This document shows, piece by piece, positions 1 through 5,949 of a stretch of 9,603 bases of DNA. The first letter of the stretch is position 1. Each line of letters starts with the position of its first letter. Under the pieces are notes generated by a model, which saw only the letters and a list, made by a program, of their open reading frames with translations, was not told the origin of the DNA and ran no database searches. Origin of the DNA: Treponema sp. (GTDB lineage Bacteria > Spirochaetota > Spirochaetia > Treponematales > Breznakiellaceae). The position numbers were made by a program, and so were the translations under genes. The DNA is taken from positions 1 to 9,603 of the forward strand of contig JAISOQ010000274.1 in NCBI GenBank assembly GCA_031275515.1, in the 5' to 3' direction.

Positions 1-20
1 TACCTCTATTTTAGTTGATC

Positions 21-40
21 TTACTTAACGCATTAAGTAA
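21..40. promoter_or_regulatory. Inverted repeat, candidate operator
   Basis: Two perfect 8-bp arms (TTACTTAA at 21-28 and TTAAGTAA at 33-40) flank the 4-base centre CGCA. The AT-rich palindrome resembles the kind of site bound by MarR-family dimers, and a MarR gene lies in the operon just downstream. It sits about 195 bp before the exporter start, so it could equally belong to a gene outside the window. No binding data; the function is inferred. Confidence 0.35.
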
Positions 41-102
41 CTATATGATTATTCTACACCTTCCCGGTAAACTTGTCAAATATTATATGGCTTTTTGTGG
101 TT

Positions 103-146
103 CCCTGTTTAACCAGGGCTTCGTGTTAATTCGTGTAATTCGCGGG
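103..146. repeat. Small hairpin followed by imperfect direct repeats
   Basis: CCCTG (103-107) and CAGGG (114-118) form a 5-bp stem with a 6-nt loop. Right after come three imperfect direct repeats of about 10 nt: TTCGTGTTAA (120-129), TTCGTGTAA (130-138) and TTCGCGGG (139-146). No coding potential is evident. It may be a remnant of a dispersed intergenic repeat or the end of an upstream transcript; there is no U-run, so it is not a convincing terminator. Confidence 0.3.
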
Positions 147-166
147 CCTTTTTGAACCGGCAGGAC

Positions 167-225
167 TTGACTTTCTCCTCAGAATAGTTAATTAATTAAC
201 GTTAAATAACTTTACATCTCAGGAG
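167..225 (+). promoter_or_regulatory. Promoter/operator region of the MATE-marR operon
   Basis: A -35-like TTGACT lies at 167-172, but no good -10 follows at 16-18 nt, so the exact promoter is uncertain. The 14-bp perfect palindrome GTTAATTAATTAAC (187-200) is immediately followed by a related imperfect one, GTTAAATAAC (201-210). Two adjacent GTTA...TAAC sites overlying the expected -10 or start region are what an autoregulating MarR repressor would use. The Shine-Dalgarno AGGAG is at 221-225, 10 nt before the exporter ATG. Confidence 0.45.
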
Positions 226-235
226 TTTTATACCT

Positions 236-1594
236 ATGGACAATGGCAGTATTTCGCTTATGGAACAGGAACGTCCGGCCCTGGCGATCATCCGGCTGGC
301 TTTGCCTATGATGCTGGCTATGGTTGCCCAGATGGTTTACAATATGACCGATACGTTTTTTATCGGACAAACTGGAGATCCGAATATGGTGGCGGGAATT
401 TCGCTGGCCATGCCGCTCTTTATGGTTTCCCAGGGGGTAGGGAATATTTTCGGCGTAGGGGCGTCAAGCTATATTTCACGGCTTCTTGGGGCGCGGAAGG
501 GTAAAGATGCAAAGCAGACCTGTTCGGTGGCCTTTTGGACAACCTTTGGCACGGGACTTTTAATAACCGCGGCGCTGTTTCTTTTCAGGACGCAGTTTTT
601 GCGCGTCAGCGGGGCAAGCGAGATAACTTTTCCCTATGCGGACAGCTATTTTTCCATCATTAACGCATTTATCCCTGTGTCGCTTCTCAATATCACACTT
701 TCCGGCCAAATGCGAAGCGAGGGCGCAACTGCCAAAGCAACGCAGGGTATGCTTATCGGAATTGTCCTTAATGTTATCCTTGATCCCCTGTTTATTCTGG
801 CGCTGGATTTGGGTGTTGCCGGCGCGGCATGGGCTACGGTCATCGGGACGATTGCATCGGTAATTTATTACTGCCTCCATTTTGTTTCGCCCCGGACTGT
901 CTTGTCGATACGCCCCGGGGACTTTAAACCCAGCGCCCGCCTTTACGCGGAAATTCTGAAAATCGGTATTCCCGCGGCGCTTTCAAGCATCGCAATGACG
1001 ATTTGTTTTGTCTTTAGAAACCGGGTTGCGGCAAGTTATGGTGATTTTGTCATTGCCGGAAGCGGCATCAATCAGCGGGTGGGTTCGATTAGTTTTATGC
1101 TCATCATGGCCCTGGCGATGGGATACCAGCCTTTCGCCGGTTTTAACTATGGGGCGAAAAAATTTGACCGCCTCAAGGCAGGGTTTCGTATCACCATTAT
1201 ATATTCAACGCTTTTATCTTTGTTTTTTACCCTTATTTTTGCTTTTTGGGGCCGGGGCATTATCACCCTTTTTATTCGGGATACTGCCACAATAGATGCG
1301 GGGGCAAAACTGCTGCACGCAACATTATGGTCATTGCCCTTTGTCGGCCTTCAAATGACGATGATGGTAACGTTCCAGGCTCTGGGGAAATCGGTGCTGG
1401 CGACCATCGTAACGCTTGGGCGGGATTTTCTTTTTTACCTTCCGCTCCTTTTTATTTTTAATAACCTTTGGCAATTTAACGGCTACATGTATTGTCAGCC
1501 TGTTGCCGACGGACTTACAACCTGTGCCGCTCTTGCCTTGAGCGCCCGCTTGTTTAAACAATTAAAAGAATTGGATAAAGGAAAAGAGTCATGA
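236..1594 (+). CDS. MATE family efflux transporter
   Basis: A 452-residue inner-membrane protein of the multidrug and toxic compound extrusion family, which exports organic cations and drugs in exchange for Na+ or H+. Its length and about 12 hydrophobic segments are normal for the family. Landmarks visible in the translation are PMMLAMVAQMVYNMTDTFFIG in the first helix (~24-44), RSEGATAKATQG followed by NVILDPLFI in the middle (~159-187), and YQPFAGFNYGAKKFDRLK (~300-317), all matching the family pattern. The ATG at 236 is preceded by AGGAG at 10 nt; a second Met at residue 9 is a possible alternative start. The stop overlaps the marR start by 4 nt (ATGA), so the two are co-transcribed and translationally coupled. 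The substrate cannot be told from sequence. Confidence 0.93.
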   Translation: MDNGSISLMEQERPALAIIRLALPMMLAMVAQMVYNMTDTFFIGQTGDPNMVAGISLAMPLFMVSQGVGNIFGVGASSYISRLLGARKGKDAKQTCSVAFWTTFGTGLLITAALFLFRTQFLRVSGASEITFPYADSYFSIINAFIPVSLLNITLSGQMRSEGATAKATQGMLIGIVLNVILDPLFILALDLGVAGAAWATVIGTIASVIYYCLHFVSPRTVLSIRPGDFKPSARLYAEILKIGIPAALSSIAMTICFVFRNRVAASYGDFVIAGSGINQRVGSISFMLIMALAMGYQPFAGFNYGAKKFDRLKAGFRITIIYSTLLSLFFTLIFAFWGRGIITLFIRDTATIDAGAKLLHATLWSLPFVGLQMTMMVTFQALGKSVLATIVTLGRDFLFYLPLLFIFNNLWQFNGYMYCQPVADGLTTCAALALSARLFKQLKELDKGKES

Positions 1595-2118
1595 AGGATG
1601 AACTAAAGCAGGATTTGCTGCATTCACTTTTTTGCTTTAAAAAAGCGGTCCTCTCTATTTCCCGTTTCCTGTTGAAGGCTGAAGGCAGCGGCCTTTCGGC
1701 AGCCGAACTTTCCGCCCTCAACTGCATTGGACTCTGGGATGAAAAAGGCTGCGACGCGGCGGATGTTTCGCATCCGGCGGATGCTCCGTCAGCGGACGCT
1801 TCACATCCGGCGGATCAAACGACTCATCATGCAATGCACGAAACTCTGGGCGTTTCAAAAGCGGCGATAAGCCAAATGTTGGGCAGCATCGGAAAACGGG
1901 GTTATATCCAGCGCGAGATAGACCGTGATAACCGCCGCAAAATTATTATCACGGTGACGAAAAAGGGAAAAGCCGCCGTTGAAAAGGGAGGGCAGCACAT
2001 GGACCTTTTGATGTCCCGTATTATCACAGGGTTTGGCGAGAAGGATGCCCGGAATTTCGTGCAGCTCCTGGACCGTTTTGTGGAAGTTGTAGATGAGGAA
2101 GCCAGCAAGACCGGCTGA
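1591..2118 (+). CDS. MarR family transcriptional regulator with an internal repeat insertion
   Basis: A 175-residue winged-helix regulator, somewhat longer than the usual ~140-160. The N-terminal helices (residues ~1-50) form the dimer part. The recognition helix is in LGVSKAAISQMLGSIGKRGYI (~86-106), followed by the wing RDNRRKIIITVTKKGKAAVEK (~112-132) and a C-terminal dimerisation helix. Between the second helix and the recognition region, residues 57-78 are two 11-residue near-copies (ADVSHPADAPS / ADASHPADQTT) that MarR proteins normally lack. The DNA is a 33-bp tandem duplication full of CATCCG/CGGATG palindromes. The start overlaps the exporter stop; AAAGGA at 1577-1582 serves as the ribosome binding site. 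It probably represses the MATE operon through the palindromes upstream of 236. The ligand is unknown. Confidence 0.87.
   Translation: MKDELKQDLLHSLFCFKKAVLSISRFLLKAEGSGLSAAELSALNCIGLWDEKGCDAADVSHPADAPSADASHPADQTTHHAMHETLGVSKAAISQMLGSIGKRGYIQREIDRDNRRKIIITVTKKGKAAVEKGGQHMDLLMSRIITGFGEKDARNFVQLLDRFVEVVDEEASKTG
1759..1824 (+). repeat. 33-bp in-frame tandem repeat with palindromic core inside marR
   Basis: Two units (1759-1791 and 1792-1824) agree at 21 of their first 25 bases and start exactly on codon boundaries. Each contains the near-palindrome CATCCG-G-CGGAT (1771-1783 and 1804-1815). In unit 1, CGGATG (1760-1765) can also pair with CATCCG (1771-1776). Codons read alike in both units, giving a His-Pro-Ala-Asp core. 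Confidence 0.8.
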
Positions 2119-2188
2119 ACCGGATTCAGGCCGACTAGAAGGACGGGTCCATATCCCGTCGAACCGTTGGTTTCGAACCTTCGGTTCG
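2115..2188. terminator. Hairpin cluster between convergent operons, candidate bidirectional terminator
   Basis: Three consecutive inverted repeats occupy most of the 87-bp gap between the marR stop and the etfA stop: CTGAA/TTCAG (2115-2119/2125-2129), GACGGG/CCCGTC (2142-2147/2155-2160), and a nested hairpin at 2160-2188 with a 7-bp outer stem CGAACCG/CGGTTCG, a TT/TT internal loop, a 4-bp inner stem GGTT/AACC and the loop TCG. No U-run follows on either strand, so these would be non-canonical terminators or 3'-end stabilising structures. Their placement at the meeting point of two operons supports an end-of-transcript role. Confidence 0.45.
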
Positions 2189-2205
2189 CCCCTGCCCCGG
2201 AAAAT

Positions 2206-3186
2206 TTACTGCTCAAGGGCGGCGATAAATTCTTCCGCACCGGCGATGATCCCAATATCCGCGTAACGAAAAACAGGGGCGTTCTTGTCCGGGTTTACCG
2301 CTATCAGGGTGGACACCGGGTCTATCCCCGCCATAAAAGCCGCGGTGCCGGACACGCCTACGGCGACGCAGAGTTCCGCCCCAACACGGATCCCCGACTG
2401 CCCGATAATGCCGTCGATTTCTCCCCAGCCGTTAAGGGCCGCGGGGCGGCTGAATCCCAGAGGCGCGCCGAAACGTCCCGCAATGCGCCGCAGCCGGTCG
2501 CAGGCGGCCCGGCTCCCCAGGCCCCGTCCCGCAGCGAAGATCACCGGGGCCGTTTCCAGAGGATTGGCGGGAAAGGCTTCGGACTGTTCGTATTCCAGAA
2601 TCCATCCGGGCAGGCTTAGGGGTTCCGCCGGAAAGCTCTCGATCCGGGGCGGCCCGGACTGTCCGTCTTCCCCGCCGCCGGCTATTTTTTTCCCCGCGAC
2701 GGTCAATACCGCCGGAAAACCCGTGATCCCGGCGTCCCAGTCGAGGTTTGAGCCGCAGACCTTCCTCCGGGCAAAGAGCCGGTTCCCTTCCCGCAGCAGG
2801 GCCCTGGTCCCGGGGAAACAATCGCAGTTAAGCCGGGCGCTCAGGCGGACCCCCAGTTCATGTCCCCCGGGGGTTGCGGGGAACAGGATAAGGCCGGGAC
2901 GCCGTTCCGCGCAGAACCTTTCCATCAGGCGGAGGCAGCCTTCGATATGCCGGATGTTCCAGTCCTCCGCGCCTTCCGCACCGGCAACGCCGCCCTCCGA
3001 AAGGCCGCAGACAACCGCCTCCGGGACCGGGGACCACGCCGGGGGCATCCCCCCGGTCAGGGAATCCGGGGAGACGCCGGGCAGCCAGACCTCAACCCTG
3101 TCCCCCTCAGCCCTTACAGGGGCAAGGAGGTCCCAAAAAAGACCGGCTGGAAAATCTGTCCGGGGGAGGACCAAAGCGATGGTCAT
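2206..3186 (-). CDS. etfA: Electron transfer flavoprotein subunit alpha
   Basis: A 326-residue protein with the typical EtfA length and two-part layout. The N-terminal domain (~1-190) pairs with EtfB. The C-terminal FAD domain holds the expected motifs: GRGLGS (~220-225), FSR (245-247), GQSG (262-265), AVGVSG (275-280) and NPDKNAP (298-304). ETF carries electrons between FAD-linked dehydrogenases and an acceptor; in anaerobes some ETFs also bifurcate electrons with NADH and ferredoxin. The start ATG overlaps the etfB stop by 4 nt, so the two are coupled and made in equal amounts. No ferredoxin-type Cys cluster is seen in the N-terminus, unlike some acetogen EtfA proteins. Whether it is bifurcating cannot be read by eye. 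It is the last gene of the operon. Confidence 0.92.
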   Translation of the reverse strand: MTIALVLPRTDFPAGLFWDLLAPVRAEGDRVEVWLPGVSPDSLTGGMPPAWSPVPEAVVCGLSEGGVAGAEGAEDWNIRHIEGCLRLMERFCAERRPGLILFPATPGGHELGVRLSARLNCDCFPGTRALLREGNRLFARRKVCGSNLDWDAGITGFPAVLTVAGKKIAGGGEDGQSGPPRIESFPAEPLSLPGWILEYEQSEAFPANPLETAPVIFAAGRGLGSRAACDRLRRIAGRFGAPLGFSRPAALNGWGEIDGIIGQSGIRVGAELCVAVGVSGTAAFMAGIDPVSTLIAVNPDKNAPVFRYADIGIIAGAEEFIAALEQ

Positions 3187-4022
3187 TGCTCCACGTCCCC
3201 CAGGTATTCCGAGCGCACTTTGGCGGCGCTCTGAGCCAATGCCGCGCCGCCGGGAAGGAAGCGGCAGGTCTTGCGCCCTTCTTCCCGATGGAACCGCAGC
3301 GTTTGGAAGGAACCTGCGGCCTCTCCGGTTATTCCGGGGGCTTTTCCTCCGGAACCTGCCGCCGCCGGTTTTTCGGCTTCCCGCCGGGAGGCCGCCATCC
3401 GCTCTCCCAGGGTTACCGCCCGGAGTGCCGCTGCAGGGCCGTTTCCCAGGGTAACCAAAAGGGGCAGCCGGGCCCTCAGCCGTTCCCGGCCCGCGTTGTT
3501 TGTCCGTATCACTTCCACGCCGCCTGCGCAGGGCGCAATCTCCCCGGCCCCGGTTATCACGGGAATCCCCAGAATTTCCGCCAATAAGAGGGGGACCGCG
3601 CCGGTATCGGCCCAGCCTGCCTCGCGGCCCGCAAGGATGAGATCATACCCGGCGGAACCCAGGCGGCTTCCCAGAACAGCCGCGATACGCCGCCCCTGGA
3701 ATTCGGGGAACTCCAGGGGCGGTTGGCATTGCGCCGAAACAACCCCGCTCAGATCCACAACCCGGTCAAAACCCGCGGCGAACAGGGTCTTGCAGAGCGG
3801 CGAAGGGAGGGGAGCCGCCGTAATGGCCGTACATTCCGTCTTTTCCCCCTGTTCTTCCCAGGCTGAACGGAGCCGCAGCGCCGTTTCCAGGGCGCTCTCG
3901 TCGAAACATCCGAAAATCCGCTTGACATAGCCTAAACCGGTGGAGAGGCTAAAGTCATTCCAATCCGCCTCAACCACCTGATCAAAATCCGGGACAACCT
4001 TAAAGCAAACCGCGATCTTCAT
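3183..4022 (-). CDS. etfB: Electron transfer flavoprotein subunit beta
   Basis: A 279-residue protein, close to the usual ~260. It begins MKIAVCFKVVPD, a standard EtfB start, and has FDESALETALRLR (~40-52, normally NPFDEYALEEALRL) and LAGREAGWADTGAVPLLLAE (~129-148), the equivalent of the family's nucleotide-binding G-x-Q-x-x-D-x-D-T-G/A-x-V-x-P segment. The C-terminal ~60 residues are Ala/Gly/Lys-rich and look like the arm that wraps around EtfA. It begins 8 nt after the stop of the AGPS-like oxidase, with AAGGG from that stop region as a weak ribosome binding site. It forms the ETF dimer with the next gene and should bind AMP, or FAD/NAD in bifurcating forms. The GREAGWADTG variant is divergent from the textbook motif. 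Confidence 0.9.
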   Translation of the reverse strand: MKIAVCFKVVPDFDQVVEADWNDFSLSTGLGYVKRIFGCFDESALETALRLRSAWEEQGEKTECTAITAAPLPSPLCKTLFAAGFDRVVDLSGVVSAQCQPPLEFPEFQGRRIAAVLGSRLGSAGYDLILAGREAGWADTGAVPLLLAEILGIPVITGAGEIAPCAGGVEVIRTNNAGRERLRARLPLLVTLGNGPAAALRAVTLGERMAASRREAEKPAAAGSGGKAPGITGEAAGSFQTLRFHREEGRKTCRFLPGGAALAQSAAKVRSEYLGDVEQ

Positions 4023-4030
4023 TGACGCCC

Positions 4031-5455
4031 TTAATCGGCCAGCAAAACGCCTTTGTTCAGTATCCTGTTCGGATCCAGGGCCTCTTTAATTTTACGCAGC
4101 AGCGCATAGGAACTGCCGTGTTCCTCCGGCATCCACCGGGTGCGATACTTGCCCGATCCGTGATGATGGGCGATGCTGCCCCCCCGTTTCAGGGTTTCCT
4201 CCATGATCGCCGATATGACCTTCATGTAATCGGTCCGGGCGGATTCAGCCCCGTTTTTCACGATAAAGCCGAAGGTAAAGTAGATGTTGGTCCCCTGGAT
4301 GTAACTGTGGGAGGAATGTCCCCCGATGGAAACAAGGTTCGGCATTTCCCTGGGAAGCCGTTCCCGCACGGCTTTGTAGATTTCGCCTATCCCCGACCAA
4401 GGGGCGGAGATTTCGCAGGTGTCCGCTACCACGCCGTAACGGTAATACACCGGCTCGTCCATGTGACTGCACACATCGTTCCGGATTTTCAGCCAGGATT
4501 CCACGGGCCTGGTTCCCAGATCCACGGCCCCCCGGCTTCCGGCGATTTCGGCGATCCCCTGTCCTGTGGCGGCGGCGACGGCCCCGGGACCTTCGGCAAG
4601 GAAGAGGAGCGCCGCCCGGTCCTCCGGGATGGAACCGCTGAACATACGCTGCACTTCCTCGGCGTCGTGGAGCCGCACCACCGCGGGCCGGTAGCCTGCG
4701 GTCATCACCTCCCGGATAAGGTTAAGCCCCTCGTCCATGTCCCTGACGGTCCAGGCCCGCATCCACCGGGTTTCGGGGGTGTAACGGAAGAGTTTAAGGG
4801 TAAGCTCGGTGATAAAGCCCAGCATCCCCTCGCTGCCTATAAAGAGGTGCCGGAGATCAGGCCCCACGGAACGGCGGGGGCTGTTCTTTATCCTGACAAC
4901 CTCTCCGTCCGCCAGCACTGCCTCCAGGCCCATTACTAAATCTTCTATACCCCCGTAAAGGGTGGAAAACTGGCCTATGCTCCGGGTGGCCGCAAGACCG
5001 CCCAAATGGGCCAAAGGCAGGGATTGGGGGAAATGGCCGGTGGTAAAGCCCCGCTCATTCAGGTAGTTCTCCAGATATTCCAGGGGGGTCCCGCATTTGG
5101 CGGTAACCATCATGTCCCGCTCATTCAGGGCAACAATGCCGTTCATCCCGGACCCGTCCAGGATGACCCCTCCTTCCTCCGGTTCAATGCTCAGGGTAAC
5201 GCTGGAACCGCCGGTACGGGGAACCGTGTCTATCCTGTTCCGGTTGAGGAAGGCCAGCGCCCTGGAAACCTCCTCCGTACTCAGGGGCTTGACCACGCAG
5301 GCAGCCTTGGGAACCCAGTCCTTGCCGTCAAAGCGTTCATACTGCCTAAAGCCGATATAATCCATCGACGCCTTTCTGATTATTTCCGGGTCGTCCTGAA
5401 CCCGGTCCGGGCCAAGCAAAGCCCGTAATCCTTCGATGATCGCCTGTTTATCCAT
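4031..5455 (-). CDS. FAD-binding oxidase, alkylglycerone-phosphate synthase-like (GlcD/AGPS superfamily)
   Basis: A 474-residue flavoprotein of the PCMH/VAO superfamily. The FAD half shows PRTGGSSVTLS (79-89), GHFPQSLPLAHLGGLAATRS (140-159), YGGIEDLVMGLEAV (167-180), and GPDLRHLFIGSEGMLGFIT (198-216). The C-terminal cap has VVRLHDAEEV (259-268), CEISAPWSGIGEIYKAVRERL (347-367), NIYFTFGF (390-397) and GGSIAHHHGSGKYR (425-438), then DPNRILNKG. The His triplet 430-432, the S-A-P-W segment and the R-L-x-D segment resemble, from memory, eukaryotic alkyl-DHAP synthase, whereas GlcD/D-lactate dehydrogenases usually have E-H-G-I/V-G at the His triplet. It starts 8 nt inside the DUF1667 gene and precedes etfBA. 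It could be an ether-lipid enzyme or, given the ETF neighbours, an ETF-linked 2-hydroxyacid or polyol-phosphate dehydrogenase. The family is sure; the substrate is not. Confidence 0.85.
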   Translation of the reverse strand: MDKQAIIEGLRALLGPDRVQDDPEIIRKASMDYIGFRQYERFDGKDWVPKAACVVKPLSTEEVSRALAFLNRNRIDTVPRTGGSSVTLSIEPEEGGVILDGSGMNGIVALNERDMMVTAKCGTPLEYLENYLNERGFTTGHFPQSLPLAHLGGLAATRSIGQFSTLYGGIEDLVMGLEAVLADGEVVRIKNSPRRSVGPDLRHLFIGSEGMLGFITELTLKLFRYTPETRWMRAWTVRDMDEGLNLIREVMTAGYRPAVVRLHDAEEVQRMFSGSIPEDRAALLFLAEGPGAVAAATGQGIAEIAGSRGAVDLGTRPVESWLKIRNDVCSHMDEPVYYRYGVVADTCEISAPWSGIGEIYKAVRERLPREMPNLVSIGGHSSHSYIQGTNIYFTFGFIVKNGAESARTDYMKVISAIMEETLKRGGSIAHHHGSGKYRTRWMPEEHGSSYALLRKIKEALDPNRILNKGVLLAD

Positions 5456-5825
5456 AAGGCCGCTTTTCCTTTCTGTTCATTGATCGGGACGCCACTACAT
5501 CCACGCCGGTATTGCAAATATTTTTTACCACCACGTCCCCGCACCGCAGGGGAGCGTTCAACTCCACCCTGTAGAGGGCTTCCAGACACCGGCCAAGCAT
5601 GGCCCTGGGTACTTCCTCCCGGCTTATCACCGGCAGCCGGGGCAGGGTTCCCCCGCGTATTGCCACCGTCGTGGTAAGCATCCGGGTCGGCTCCCGGTAT
5701 TCGTGGATGCCGTGCTTCTCACCCCGGGCGCACTCGTTCCCGGTAACGGTGATTTCCCCTTCCGTCTCGGCAGCTTTAAGGCGGCAGCTGTTGGGACAAA
5801 CGATGCAAACGAATTCTTTTATCAT
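5448..5825 (-). CDS. DUF1667 family Cys-rich redox protein
   Basis: A 125-residue protein, standard length for DUF1667. The N-terminus has Cys7-x2-Cys10-x3-Cys14 and Cys32 (FVCIVCPNSCRL ... GNECARG), a four-cysteine set that probably binds an Fe-S cluster. This is followed by RMLTTTVAIRGGTLPRLPV (~48-66) and the C-terminal NTGVDVVASR (~105-114), both hallmarks of the family. These proteins are almost always encoded next to a GlpA-like flavoprotein and an NAD/FAD oxidoreductase, as here, and are thought to be a small electron-transfer subunit; direct biochemical proof is scarce. The ribosome binding site AAGGAG (5831-5836 on the complement) lies 5 nt before the ATG and abuts the palindromic element. 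The 3' end overlaps the next gene by 8 nt. Confidence 0.88.
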   Translation of the reverse strand: MIKEFVCIVCPNSCRLKAAETEGEITVTGNECARGEKHGIHEYREPTRMLTTTVAIRGGTLPRLPVISREEVPRAMLGRCLEALYRVELNAPLRCGDVVVKNICNTGVDVVASRSMNRKEKRPYG

Positions 5826-5830
5826 GATTT

Positions 5831-5836
5831 CTCCTT
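5831..5836 (-). promoter_or_regulatory. Ribosome binding site of the DUF1667 gene, embedded in a palindrome
   Basis: On the minus strand AAGGAG lies 5 nt before the ATG. It is half of the perfect 10-bp palindrome TCCTTAAGGA (5832-5841), whose other half is the end of the nested inverted-repeat element. In mRNA the UCCUU just upstream could base-pair with AAGGA, though with no loop bases the hairpin is sterically poor; pairing between transcripts or within a refolded element is possible. Confidence 0.5.
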
Positions 5837-5837
5837 A

Positions 5838-5938
5838 AGGAACTGTTCAGAAATAACTTGACCTTTTGGGCAAGTTATTTCGTTATTGTGCAAGCAATTA
5901 GAATAAAATGCAGCGCATTTTATTCTTGAACAGTTCCT
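5838..5938. repeat. 101-bp nested inverted-repeat (cloverleaf-like) element, MITE-like
   Basis: The outer 12-bp perfect arms AGGAACTGTTCA (5838-5849) and TGAACAGTTCCT (5927-5938) enclose two perfect hairpins with no free base at either junction. One has 11-bp arms GAAATAACTTG/CAAGTTATTTC (5850-5860/5871-5881) with a CC-TTTT-GG tip. The other has 12-bp arms AGAATAAAATGC/GCATTTTATTCT (5900-5911/5915-5926) with a 3-nt loop. A short ATTG/CAAT pair (5885-5888/5895-5898) lies between them. It is AT-rich in an otherwise GC-rich operon and fills the only real gap of that operon. The size and terminal repeats suit a non-autonomous mobile element or a dispersed intergenic repeat; as RNA it would be a cloverleaf-like multi-branch fold. 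No clear target-site duplication is seen. Confidence 0.75.
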
Positions 5939-5947
5939 AACGTTAGG
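5936..5947. repeat. 12-bp perfect palindrome at the element boundary
   Basis: CCTAACGTTAGG spans the outer end of the nested inverted-repeat element and the bases just after the stop codon of the upstream reading frame. It may be part of the insertion target or of the element end. On the two strands it gives CGTTAGG next to both the element and the gene. Confidence 0.5.
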
Positions 5948-5949
5948 CT

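Noticed and set aside
1759..1824. Start of a CRISPR-like repeat array
   Set aside because: Only two adjacent 33-bp copies with no spacers, in frame inside a gene.
2142..2190. Possible tRNA fragment (GGTTTCGAACC resembles a T-arm)
   Set aside because: The symmetric sequence is explained by a nested hairpin; no acceptor, D-arm or anticodon arm can be folded around it.
2285..3454. 389-codon open frame on the plus strand antisense to etfA and etfB
   Set aside because: Composition (Pro, Arg, Ser) and lack of domains are typical of an antisense shadow; etfA and etfB motifs on the other strand are unambiguous.
4022..4939. 305-codon open frame on the plus strand antisense to the AGPS-like oxidase
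   Set aside because: Gly/Pro/His-rich shadow of the true gene, no start signals.
5838..5938. Simple intrinsic terminator in the operon gap
   Set aside because: The hairpins are not followed by a U-run on the minus strand and are enclosed by an outer pair of arms, so a plain terminator does not explain the structure.
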